Below are positions 27,951 through 36,180 of a stretch of 64,000 nucleotides of DNA, piece by piece. Origin of the DNA: Pseudomonadota bacterium (GTDB lineage: Bacteria; Chloroflexota; UBA5177); assembly GCA_021324655.1 (NCBI GenBank), contig JAJPIP010000061.1:29209-93208 (forward strand), in the 5' to 3' direction. The translations under genes and the position numbers were made by a program. How positions within the stretch are numbered: the stretch's first letter is position 1; every line of letters begins with the position of its first letter. The notes under the pieces were generated by a model that saw nothing but the letters and a program-made list of their open reading frames with translations, made no database searches and was not told the origin of the DNA.

Positions 27951-28169
27951 ATGACCGTGGAATCGACGAGAGGCTTTCCGAAGGGTGTCCCCGCTCCCGC
28001 GATTCGCGCGCTGAACTCCGCAGGCTATCACGATCTCACTGACCCGGCAGACGTACCGATCGCCAACCTCAAGAACCTCCACGGCATCGGGCCCAAGGCT
28101 CTGCGCCTGATTCAGGCGGCGCTTGCCGCGCACGGGTTATCGCTCCCAGAATCGGAATCCGGCAGGTGA
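27951..28169 (+). CDS. Small helix-hairpin-helix protein
   Basis: 72 aa from an ATG preceded by GGGAGG. RGFPKGVPAPAIRALNSAGY is followed by ANLKNLHGIGPKALRLIQAA, a helix-hairpin-helix of the kind that grips nucleic-acid backbone. Related short proteins are usually called DNA-binding; no partner is evident. Function unknown beyond probable nucleic-acid binding. Confidence 0.72.
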   Translation: MTVESTRGFPKGVPAPAIRALNSAGYHDLTDPADVPIANLKNLHGIGPKALRLIQAALAAHGLSLPESESGR

Positions 28170-28219
28170 CGCGATTGGTGGGCAAGCGTCATTAAGGCTG
28201 TGGCAAACCTGACCAACTC

Positions 28220-29167
28220 ATGACAGTTCCCTTCCTCATCGACACCGACACCGCATCCGACGACGCCGTGGCGCTGATCATGGCCTTGCAGGATCCGAAC
28301 GTGTCGGTTGAGGCGATCACCGTGGTGGCCGGCAACGTGCCGGTCGATCAGGGCGTGCGAAACGCGCTCCACACGGTGGACATGTGCGCCGCTCGCGTCC
28401 CGGTGTATCGCGGGATGGACGGGCCGCTCCTGCGTCCCCTCGAGACCGCCGAAAACGTTCATGGGCAGGATGGGCTGGGAGACATCGGCTTGCCCGACCC
28501 GAAGGGCTCGGCGAGCGCCGGCCATGCAGTCGACATCATCATCGAAACCATCAATCGGTTGCCCGGAGAGGTGACCCTCGTCTCGCTCGGCCCGCTCACG
28601 AACATTGCGATGGCGGTCAAACGAGATCCCACGATCGCAGGAAAGGTGAGACGTTATGTCATGATGGGCGGCACCTGGGACTCCGTCGGTAACGTCACTC
28701 CGGTGGCCGAGTACAACATCTGGGTGGACCCTGAAGCGGCCGAGATCGTCTTCCACGCGGGATTCCGTCTCACCATGGCAGGGTGGGATATCTCCCGCAA
28801 GTACGCCGTGTTCAGGCCCAAGGATCAGGCCCGGATCCGGGCCATCGGCACCCGATTGGCGGACTTCAGCGTGGCGATTCAGGCCAGGCTTAACGAGTTC
28901 GCGTTGAGCACGACGCACCTGGAAGGCTTTGACCTTCCCGACCCCATCGCCATGGCCATCGCCCTCCGGCCGGAGGTCGCGACGCGCACCGAGGATCGAT
29001 ACGTGGCCGTCGCCCTCGAAAGTGAGATGTGTCGGGGACAGACTGTCGTCGATCACCTCGGCGTCACGGGCAGGACCCCGAATGTCACCGGCGTGGTCGA
29101 GGCGTCACGCACCCGATTTCTCGATGTTCTCTTCGAGGCGGTGGAACGGCCCGTTTCAGCAGGTTGA
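28220..29167 (+). CDS. Nucleoside hydrolase (inosine/uridine-preferring family)
   Basis: 315 aa. It cleaves the N-glycosidic bond of ribonucleosides. The calcium/ribose site is the N-terminal DTDTASDDAVAL; SLGPLTNIA, YVMMGGTW and AEYNIWVDPEAA add the ribose and substrate contacts, and DLPDPIAMAIAL provides the late Asp. No strong ribosome site is visible. Confidence 0.93.
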   Translation: MTVPFLIDTDTASDDAVALIMALQDPNVSVEAITVVAGNVPVDQGVRNALHTVDMCAARVPVYRGMDGPLLRPLETAENVHGQDGLGDIGLPDPKGSASAGHAVDIIIETINRLPGEVTLVSLGPLTNIAMAVKRDPTIAGKVRRYVMMGGTWDSVGNVTPVAEYNIWVDPEAAEIVFHAGFRLTMAGWDISRKYAVFRPKDQARIRAIGTRLADFSVAIQARLNEFALSTTHLEGFDLPDPIAMAIALRPEVATRTEDRYVAVALESEMCRGQTVVDHLGVTGRTPNVTGVVEASRTRFLDVLFEAVERPVSAG

Positions 29168-29244
29168 TATGGTCAACGGAGGCGTCGCCACCGTGCGGAC
29201 GGACCTCATAGACCTTGATAGTCACTCGATAGAGGGGGAATGAC

Positions 29245-30069
29245 ATGGAAATCACCGCGGTTCGGCCGCAATGGGTCACTCTGCCGGATGTGGGACCGGA
29301 ACCCGGCATGCGGATATACATGGTGCGTCCGGCCGACGAAGGCACGTACCCGAGCGTGCTCGTCATCCAGGAAGCATTCGGACTGGATGAGCACATCCAG
29401 GACGTGACTTTGCGATTCGCACGTGAAGGCTACGTCGCGATCGCCCCCGATCTTTTCTCGCTGGACCAGTTCGGACGAACGGTGAAGCCTCAGGAAATAC
29501 AGGACCTCTTCGCGCTTCGCCGGCAGATTCCGGTCGAGCGTCGGCGGGATCCCGCTGCCCTGGACGACGAGATTGCCAAGTTGCCTCCGACCCAGGCCGA
29601 GCGGATGCGGCTGGTGGCTCGATGGAGCAGCAATCGCGACCTCGGACAGTTCGTTGAGCCGCTGTCCCACGTGCTGAACTGGGCGCGCCGGCAGCCGGGA
29701 AGCACGGGTAAAGTCGGCATCACCGGCTATTGCATGGGAGGAGGAGTGACGCTGCAGGTGGCGTTCGCCGGACTTCCCGTTGATGCCGCCGCGCCGTACT
29801 ACGGCAGCAATCCGCCGCTGGAGAAGGCGAATCAGGTGCGTTGCCCGCTACTGCTCATTTACGGGCGCAAAGATCCGTTCATTATGCCGGGTGTCCCTGC
29901 CCTCCTTGGCGCGCTGCTGGACGCTGAGCTGGACTTCGGCATGCACATTTATGAAGACGCCGGGCACGCCTTCCTGAACGACATGCGACCCGATATGTTC
30001 AACCCCGAAGCGGCCGCGGACGCGTGGTATCTCACGCTGGAATTCTTCCAGCAGCATCTGGAGACGTAA
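29245..30069 (+). CDS. Dienelactone hydrolase family protein
   Basis: 274 aa alpha/beta-hydrolase. The nucleophile motif is GYCMGGG (Cys instead of Ser, as in dienelactone hydrolases); Asp follows in YGRKDPF and His in DAGHAFLN, completing the triad. SVLVIQEAFGLDEHIQDVTL is the conserved N-terminal helix region. An insert near residues 75-125, rich in QEIQDLFALRRQIP, is larger than in small family members. Substrate unknown. Confidence 0.9.
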   Translation: MEITAVRPQWVTLPDVGPEPGMRIYMVRPADEGTYPSVLVIQEAFGLDEHIQDVTLRFAREGYVAIAPDLFSLDQFGRTVKPQEIQDLFALRRQIPVERRRDPAALDDEIAKLPPTQAERMRLVARWSSNRDLGQFVEPLSHVLNWARRQPGSTGKVGITGYCMGGGVTLQVAFAGLPVDAAAPYYGSNPPLEKANQVRCPLLLIYGRKDPFIMPGVPALLGALLDAELDFGMHIYEDAGHAFLNDMRPDMFNPEAAADAWYLTLEFFQQHLET

Positions 30070-30072
30070 CGC

Positions 30073-32040
30073 CTAAATCACGCGCTCGTTGCCACCGTCG
30101 ACAGGTATCTGCGCACCCGTCGTCTTTGCGAAAGCGGGCCCGAGCACCGCGGCGGCCACCTCTGCGACGTCGCGGCTCGACACGGTGACACCGAGCACAT
30201 TGTTGCGTTTGTACTCCTCGACGCCCATGCCGTAGCGGGCGGCACGATCTGCCAGGATCTCGTCCGTCCAGATTCCGGTGTCAAAGACGGCATTGGGGTG
30301 CAGGACGTTGACACGGATACCGTCGCGCCCCCACTCCAGCGCCGCCACTCGCGCTACCTGTGTCAGCGCCGCTTTCGAGGCGGAGTAGGCCGCGGCGCCG
30401 GGTCCGGGCGCGGGCACATTCTTCGACCCGATCACGCAGACTCTCCCACCGCGCGGAGCCATGCACAGGAGGGGATGCGCGAGACGCATGAGGGATACAT
30501 TGGCATCCAGATTGACTCTCATGACCGTGTCCCACTCGCTCGCATCGAGACCGGCGATGGACGCGCCGGACGGGAAGATGCCGGCGTTCAGGATTAGCAT
30601 GTCGAGTCCCCCGTAGGCCGCGACTCCCTGGCCGAGCGCGTCGTCTACGGCTGCGTCGTCCGTCACGTCGCATGTCAGGCCAAGGACTTCCTCCCCGGGC
30701 CACATGGCTTCGATCGCCGGGTCGACATCCAACGCGATGACGGCCGCGCCTCGCTCTCGCAGCGCGTCAACGCAGGCACGCCCTATGCCGGAGGCGGCAC
30801 CGGTCACCAGCGCCACCTCCCCTTGCAGCAGCCCCGGCCGCCGCGCGTTCCGCAGCTTTGCCTGCTCCAGGGACCAGTACTCGACGTCGAAGATCTCGCT
30901 TTCCGGCAGAGCACGGTACCCTCCCAGGGCCTCGGACCGGAGGATGATGGGAATCGTCCGGAGGTAGATGTCGGCGGCGATCATCGCCTCGCGCACCGAC
31001 TTCCCGGCGGTGAGCAAGCCGAGCTCTGTGTCCAGGATGACGCGTGGCGCGGGATCGAGCATCACCGGGTCCGAGGCGAGCCGCGCCCGATGTCTCTCAA
31101 AGTAGGCCCGATACGTCTCGGCGTAGGCTTCGACATCCCGGCCGAGCAGAGGAATGCGTTTGGTCCGGATGACGTGATCGGGCGTGGCCGGCCCCTGCTG
31201 CGTCAGGGATGCGAGGTCTGGACGGCGGGCGAAGCTCGCAGCTTGCTGATCCAGGCAGGATCGCAGAATCATCGGCGTGCCGGCGGCTCGTGAGACGGCC
31301 AGCCTCAGCTCTGATAGGGCGATCCGGTCCTCCGCCGGCGGGCGCGTCTCGTTGGAAGGAATCCACCACGCGCCGCGTCCGCCCAGGTAGCGCTCGGCGC
31401 GGTCGACGAACTCGACCATCCGTTCGTAGCTCTCGCGGGCCGTATCTCCGAACGTCACCAGCCCGTGGTTCATGAGCACCAGTCCGCTGATGCCGCCGTG
31501 ATTCCCGCTCAGCATGCGGGCCACCAATCTCGCCAGCGCGAAACCCGGCATGACGTACGGCACGATAAGCGCGTCGTCTCCGTAGACGTCTCGTACGTGT
31601 TCCTCGCCTGCCGGCGTATTGGTCAGGGAGATGAGGGCGTCGGCATGGGTGTGATCGACGAAGCGGGCGGGGAGGATTGCATGGAGGATAGCCTCGACCG
31701 ACGGTGACGGAGCGGCCGGGTCCAGGGTCGCGACGCGCAGCTCCGCCGCCATTTGATCATCCGACAGCTCATCCAGCCCGGAGAGGGCGATGAGCCGCTG
31801 CAGGCGGACGGGCGCGAAGCCCTGCGGCTCGATCGTCGTCAGATCCCAACCGCTGCCCTTGATATAGAGAACGTCAATCTCTTCTCCCGTAATGTCGCGC
31901 CGCGTGGCCTTGACCGATGTATTCCCGCCCCCGTGCAGCACGAGGCCAGGATCACGGCCGAGTAGCCGGGAGGTGTACACGCGGAGTCCGAGATCGCCGT
32001 CGTACTGGGCCGCTTCACGGTCATCCCAGAGGCTCTGCAT
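30073..32040 (-). CDS. Bifunctional aldolase/short-chain dehydrogenase (rhamnulose-1-phosphate aldolase/dehydrogenase type)
   Basis: 655 aa. The N-terminal class-II aldolase domain (about 1-330) has VLHGGGNTSVK, YIKGSGWDL, FVDHTHADALI and LVLMNHGLVTFGD, supplying Zn ligands. The C-terminal SDR domain has VTGAASGIGRA for NAD(P), LNAGIFP, and the YSASK catalytic pair. Such fusions cleave a phosphosugar to dihydroxyacetone phosphate and an aldehyde and then process the aldehyde. ATG 32038-32040 is chosen; a GTG three codons upstream is possible. Confidence 0.88.
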   Translation of the reverse strand: MQSLWDDREAAQYDGDLGLRVYTSRLLGRDPGLVLHGGGNTSVKATRRDITGEEIDVLYIKGSGWDLTTIEPQGFAPVRLQRLIALSGLDELSDDQMAAELRVATLDPAAPSPSVEAILHAILPARFVDHTHADALISLTNTPAGEEHVRDVYGDDALIVPYVMPGFALARLVARMLSGNHGGISGLVLMNHGLVTFGDTARESYERMVEFVDRAERYLGGRGAWWIPSNETRPPAEDRIALSELRLAVSRAAGTPMILRSCLDQQAASFARRPDLASLTQQGPATPDHVIRTKRIPLLGRDVEAYAETYRAYFERHRARLASDPVMLDPAPRVILDTELGLLTAGKSVREAMIAADIYLRTIPIILRSEALGGYRALPESEIFDVEYWSLEQAKLRNARRPGLLQGEVALVTGAASGIGRACVDALRERGAAVIALDVDPAIEAMWPGEEVLGLTCDVTDDAAVDDALGQGVAAYGGLDMLILNAGIFPSGASIAGLDASEWDTVMRVNLDANVSLMRLAHPLLCMAPRGGRVCVIGSKNVPAPGPGAAAYSASKAALTQVARVAALEWGRDGIRVNVLHPNAVFDTGIWTDEILADRAARYGMGVEEYKRNNVLGVTVSSRDVAEVAAAVLGPAFAKTTGAQIPVDGGNERVI

Positions 32041-32126
32041 ACACCACACCTATCCTTCCGCGGGGTTCGGCGGTTCACTACCGACCACTCGCGCGGCTAC
32101 TCTCTAAGAAGAGAGGATGAAAACGC

Positions 32127-32741
32127 ATGACCAACATAACCGAGGATGTGCCTCGCGACCGCGAGACGGATGGACGCCCGGCCGTCATTATCGTCTCAGG
32201 ACTCCCCCGCTCCGGCACATCGCTGATGATGCAGATGCTCGACGCGGGCGGCGTCGCCGTTTTGACGGACAACGAGCGTGTACCCGACATCGACAACCCG
32301 AAAGGCTATTACGAGTTTGAGGCCGTGAAGCAGCTCCCCGGAAACACCACGTGGTTGCCGGAGGCCGAAGGCAAGGCGGTGAAGATGGTGTACCGGTTGC
32401 TCTACGATCTGCCCGTAGAACACTCGTACGACGTGATCTTCATGGTGCGGAACCTGTCGGAGGTCATTCGCTCCCAGGATAAGATGCTGGATCGTCTGGG
32501 CAAGTCCAAGGCTGACGTGCCCGACGACCGTCTGGAAAGCATCTACCGGCAGCAGACCGACGAGGTGCGCGAGTGGCTCGCGTCCCGACCGAACTTCCGA
32601 ACCCTGTATGTGCGCTACGACGACGTGATCGAGCATGCGCCGGCCGTGAGCCGGGATATAGCGCGTTTTTTGGGACTCGACCTCAACGTCGCAGCGATGG
32701 AGGCAGTTCCCGACCGCGCGCTCTACCGCAACAAGCAGTAG
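32127..32741 (+). CDS. Sulfotransferase-family protein
   Basis: 204 aa. SGLPRSGTSLMMQML is the 5'-phosphosulfate (PAPS) binding loop and VIFMVRNLSEVIRSQ the second conserved region with the 3'-phosphate-binding Arg/Ser. The closing TLYVRYDDVIEHAPAVSRDI segment is also typical. Length fits a minimal sulfotransferase; the acceptor is unknown. The next gene starts two bases after its stop. Confidence 0.8.
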   Translation: MTNITEDVPRDRETDGRPAVIIVSGLPRSGTSLMMQMLDAGGVAVLTDNERVPDIDNPKGYYEFEAVKQLPGNTTWLPEAEGKAVKMVYRLLYDLPVEHSYDVIFMVRNLSEVIRSQDKMLDRLGKSKADVPDDRLESIYRQQTDEVREWLASRPNFRTLYVRYDDVIEHAPAVSRDIARFLGLDLNVAAMEAVPDRALYRNKQ

Positions 32742-32742
32742 G

Positions 32743-33441
32743 ATGACCGTCCGTCTCGTGGTCAACGCCGACGACTTCGGCATGAGCCCTGGAGTCAATC
32801 GTGGCATTATCGAGGCTCACGAACGCGGCATCGTGACCAGTGCCAGCTTGATGGTTCGTTGGCCGGATGCGCCGGATGCGGCGCGAATGGCGGCGGACTT
32901 TCCCGACCTCGGGCTGGGTCTGCACATTGACCTGGGTGAGTGGATCTGGCAGGGGGAGGAGAGGGTCGCCCTCTACGAGGTGGTGAACCCGCGCCACCGA
33001 CAGGCTGTCGAGGCGGAAGTCCGAAAACAGCTGGACCAGTTTCGCGACATGGTTGGCCGCGACCCCACGCATCTGGATGCTCACCAGCATGTGCACCGGC
33101 GCCAGCCGGTCCGGTCCATCGCCCAGTCACTCAGTGCCGAGCTCGATGTGCCGCTACGGATGTACCACCCCTCCATCACCTTCTGCCCCCGCTTTTACGG
33201 GCAAGTTCATCACGGCAGTCCGGCCCACCATCGCATCGGGGTCCCGCACCTGAGTCGCGTCCTGCGATCTTTGCCTGACGGAACCCACGAACTGATGTGC
33301 CATCCTGGGTACGGCGAGGGGCTCGCGACGCCGTACCGGGACGAGCGGATCATCGAGCTGCGCACCCTGACGGATCCCGCCATTCGGGAGATCGCGGCCT
33401 CACTTGAGCTGACCTCATTCGCCCCCTTCGCCGCCGGCTAA
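32743..33441 (+). CDS. ChbG/HpnK family carbohydrate deacetylase
   Basis: 232 aa. NADDFGMSPGVNRGIIEAH gives the metal-binding Asp pair, HLDAHQHVH the His residues, and ELMCHPGYGE the C-terminal motif. Members (YdjC/ChbG/HpnK) deacetylate N-acetylated sugars or hopanoid-linked glycans. One base separates it from the sulfotransferase stop, so the pair may modify one carbohydrate. Confidence 0.9.
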   Translation: MTVRLVVNADDFGMSPGVNRGIIEAHERGIVTSASLMVRWPDAPDAARMAADFPDLGLGLHIDLGEWIWQGEERVALYEVVNPRHRQAVEAEVRKQLDQFRDMVGRDPTHLDAHQHVHRRQPVRSIAQSLSAELDVPLRMYHPSITFCPRFYGQVHHGSPAHHRIGVPHLSRVLRSLPDGTHELMCHPGYGEGLATPYRDERIIELRTLTDPAIREIAASLELTSFAPFAAG

Positions 33442-33488
33442 CGCGCCACCACCGCGTCCACGCTGCACGAATCTTGCACATTCCGAGA

Positions 33489-33506
33489 TACGGCCATCGG
33501 GCCGTA
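33489..33506 (+). promoter_or_regulatory. Inverted repeat upstream of the OsmC gene
   Basis: TACGGCC (33489-33495) and GGCCGTA (33500-33506) form a perfect stem with an ATCG loop, 26 bases before the OsmC start. It could be an operator or a leader hairpin; no regulator is near. Confidence 0.3.
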
Positions 33507-33532
33507 CAACGACCGAAAGAGGAGCGTGACAC

Positions 33533-33982
33533 ATGGCAGACCGTAATGCCACAGTCGTGTGGACGGGAACTTTAACCGAAGGACAGGGCGAACTGTCAAC
33601 GCAGAGCGGCGCGCTCGATCACGCACCCGTGACATGGGCTTCTCGCATGGAGGCGCCAGCCGGGAAAACGAGCCCGGAAGAGCTACTGGCCGCGGCCGAG
33701 GCCGAGTGCTACGCCATGGGGCTCGTGAATTTGCTGAAGACGGAAGGCCACCCGGCAACCCGCATCGAAGTCAAGGCCACCGCGAGTATCGAGCGCGGGG
33801 ACCAGGGACTGCGGATTACCACCATGAGCCTCGACGTGTCGGGGGACGTCCCAGGTATCGACCAGCACCAGTTTAACCAGTACGCGGACCGTTCGGAGCA
33901 GTCGTGCCCGGTGAGCAACGCCTTACGCGGCAACGTCAAGATTTCCGTCAACGCGCGGCTCACTGAACCCGCGGGACGGTAA
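33533..33982 (+). CDS. OsmC family peroxiredoxin
   Basis: 149 aa. It would reduce organic peroxides. SPEELLAAAEAECYAMGL carries the peroxidatic Cys, and the resolving Cys lies about 70 residues on in QSCPVSNALRGNVKI. Gly and Ala choices fit OsmC more than Ohr. An AAAGAGGAG box precedes the ATG. Confidence 0.92.
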   Translation: MADRNATVVWTGTLTEGQGELSTQSGALDHAPVTWASRMEAPAGKTSPEELLAAAEAECYAMGLVNLLKTEGHPATRIEVKATASIERGDQGLRITTMSLDVSGDVPGIDQHQFNQYADRSEQSCPVSNALRGNVKISVNARLTEPAGR

Positions 33983-33986
33983 TTCT

Positions 33987-34026
33987 CGACGCTCCGCGCG
34001 CTCGCCGGGACGTGTCGGGAGCGTCG
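33987..34026 (+). terminator. Hairpin after the OsmC gene, possible terminator
   Basis: CGACGCTC (33987-33994) pairs perfectly with GAGCGTCG (34019-34026). The loop is 24 bases and no U-run follows, so it is not a canonical intrinsic terminator, but its position five bases after the stop fits transcript-end folding. Confidence 0.4.
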
Positions 34027-34162
34027 CGCCACGCAAGCGCGGGCTCCCGAGCCTCGGGTCGAAGTCGGGCGATAACCATCTCCTCTTGTGGCCCTGAATC
34101 TGCTCAGTGGGCAAGACGATCGCGGCGCGGGCGTGTCGCCTACCTCAGCGCGGGAGACGTAG

Positions 34163-34567
34163 ATGGACCTGGATGTCGATGCACCCAGGCTCGACATCGG
34201 ATTGGCATTCGCCGGATCCATCTTGATGTTCATCGGATGGGTTCTCGCATTGGTTCCTGCGTTTCGATTGAAGACCCATCCTGAGATCGTCGTTCCGCTC
34301 GTGATCGCCGTCATCGCGTTTGGCGTTGTCCTGATTCCCGCGGGCCTTCAGTTTCTGGGTGAACCGGGTCGAAGAAGGGGCGTGAGTGTCGTCTTTGCCT
34401 CACTGGTGCCGGCGGCTCTGCTCTTCATCCTCGTCGTGGTCTTCTTCCCGCTGCAACCCGGCTTCCGCGCCCTCGCCATCGTCGCCGAGTTCCTCGGGCT
34501 GGCGGGCTACGGCTGGGCGTTCTACAACTACGGACGCGACACGTCGAGCCGTCAGAGCCGGCTATAG
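34163..34567 (+). CDS. Small four-helix membrane protein
   Basis: 134 aa with four hydrophobic segments at about residues 11-32, 42-62, 77-97 and 101-120. The end TSSRQSRL overlaps the stop of the convergent transporter gene by a few bases. I recognise no family. A GGAGACGT sequence just before the ATG is an acceptable ribosome site. Confidence 0.62.
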   Translation: MDLDVDAPRLDIGLAFAGSILMFIGWVLALVPAFRLKTHPEIVVPLVIAVIAFGVVLIPAGLQFLGEPGRRRGVSVVFASLVPAALLFILVVVFFPLQPGFRALAIVAEFLGLAGYGWAFYNYGRDTSSRQSRL

Positions 34568-35836
34568 TCCGGCGCCAAACTGCTCCCAGAGGAAGTACAC
34601 GCTGATCGCGGCGATGAGCAGAGCCGTGAACCATCCGACCGCCGTCAGCGCCTTGCCGATGGGATGATCCGACATGACACGGTGATCGCGCGCCACGATC
34701 AACAAGAAGGCCAGACTAATCGGGGTTCCGATGCCGCCGACAATGCCGGAGACGAACAGAAGCTGGATGGCAGAAATGCCCAGATATGAAACGCCGACCG
34801 CGACGGCCAGGGCGGCGGCGAGCGCCACGTAAAAGCGCCACGCGGATCGCAGCCCGGCCGAGAGGCCGCTGTACCATCCGAACTCCGAGCACACCATGTA
34901 GGCGGTCGTGGCAGCGAGCACCGGCACGGCCAGGATGGACGACGCCAGAAGCCCGATCGCGAACAGATCTCCCGCCACGGCGCCGGCGACGGGAACGAGC
35001 GCCTGGGCCGCTTGTTGTGCCGTCTGAACGCGCGTATGGTGCAAGCCGAGCGTGGCCCCAGTCGCGATCAGCTCAAACCAGAAAATAGAGACGGCGAAGA
35101 GCATGCCGAACCCGGCATCCGCACGCGCCAGGCCCAGTTCCCCGATAGGGGGCCGCGCTTCCGCCTCTTCGATGGTCTCCCAGACGTATGCATAGCTCGT
35201 CATGGTCGTACCGAGCAGCGCCAGCGCTCCCTGGATGTAGGTCGAGTTGAATGATATGGATGGATGGATCGTGTCGGCCAGCACCGCTCCCCAGTCCGGG
35301 CGCGCTGCGAACGCGGAAATGATGTAGGCGACGAACACGAACAGAACGTATTGCAATACACGCTGGATGGCGGCATAGCTCCCGAAGATGAGGACGGCGA
35401 GCAGCCCGACCGCGTACGGGAGGACAAACCATTTGAAGTTGAGATGGAAGAGCAGCCCCAACGCGGCCGCCCCGCCCTCGAGATCGGCGCCAATGGTGAC
35501 AAGATTGACCGCGATCACCGAGACGAGCAAGAGGGCGCCCCAGTGCCGGCCATACCGCTTCGTGACCGTACGTTGCAACCCGTGCCTGGCGACCAGGCCT
35601 ACTTTGGCGCTAATCATCTGAATGGACGCGAGCATGGGATAGACGAGAATCGTCAGCCAGGAAAGGCCAAAGCGTGTGCTCGCTCCCAGCACTGCCATGG
35701 TCGCCACCGTAGTGGGATCATTGTCCGAAGCGCCGGAGATCAAGCCGGGCCCCAGGGCAGCAAGGTAGTCTCGCCACTTCGGGCCCGGGGGCGCCTCGTT
35801 CGGAGCTGCCTGGTTCTGGCCTTCTGGAGTTGCCAT
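34562..35836 (-). CDS. Nramp-related divalent metal transporter
   Basis: 424 aa with about eleven helices. The first helix reads LGPGLISGASDNDPTTVATM; canonical Nramp has DPGN in this metal site, while this SDNDP version is common in the broader family that includes Mg- or Al-type carriers. The sixth-helix region LLASSILAVPVLAATTAYMV is also present, but without the usual Met, so the cation is uncertain. Start ATG 35834-35836 has GAGGA nearby. Confidence 0.84.
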   Translation of the reverse strand: MATPEGQNQAAPNEAPPGPKWRDYLAALGPGLISGASDNDPTTVATMAVLGASTRFGLSWLTILVYPMLASIQMISAKVGLVARHGLQRTVTKRYGRHWGALLLVSVIAVNLVTIGADLEGGAAALGLLFHLNFKWFVLPYAVGLLAVLIFGSYAAIQRVLQYVLFVFVAYIISAFAARPDWGAVLADTIHPSISFNSTYIQGALALLGTTMTSYAYVWETIEEAEARPPIGELGLARADAGFGMLFAVSIFWFELIATGATLGLHHTRVQTAQQAAQALVPVAGAVAGDLFAIGLLASSILAVPVLAATTAYMVCSEFGWYSGLSAGLRSAWRFYVALAAALAVAVGVSYLGISAIQLLFVSGIVGGIGTPISLAFLLIVARDHRVMSDHPIGKALTAVGWFTALLIAAISVYFLWEQFGAGL

Positions 35837-36180
35837 CGTCGTCCTCAGAGTCCATGCGACGAGCAGATACCGCGGCCCATTCCCGTCTCCCCTCAGCCCC
35901 GATAGCACGATGCATGCCGATTTCTCCTGTCGCGCAGACTCCGCGGCGCTACAATTCTTCATAAGAGAGGGAGGCACCACGGCGTGATCAACTAATCGGG
36001 GCAGGTCTGGGCGAGTAGGAGCGGCCGGCGACGACGGGCCGCGCAGACTCGCGTCCGACTCCGATCAGAGTCTGCTGATCGCGCTGTTCCGCCACAGCCT
36101 GCCGGGCAGGTCCGCTCACCACGTCAAATCTGTCTGTCCGCCTGTGCATCGCCACGTTGAGCGCTGTGGAGCCTCTTTGC
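35837..36180 (+). promoter_or_regulatory. Leader region of the ABC-F gene with minicistron and alternative hairpins
   Basis: 344 bases without a long gene. A -10-like TACAAT (35950-35955) is followed by GAGGGAGG and a three-codon frame GTG-ATC-AAC-TAA at 35984-35995. Downstream, GACTC (36057-36061) can pair with GAGTC (36068-36072), or CGATCAG (36062-36068) with CTGATCG (36075-36081); the two stems are mutually exclusive. ABC-F resistance genes are often controlled by ribosome stalling on short leader peptides. The divergent transporter promoter must lie in the first 100 bases. Confidence 0.5.

Noticed and set aside
28112..29056. 314-codon minus-strand frame opposite the nucleoside hydrolase
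   Set aside because: The plus strand carries all nucleoside-hydrolase motifs; the antisense frame is a GC-bias artefact.
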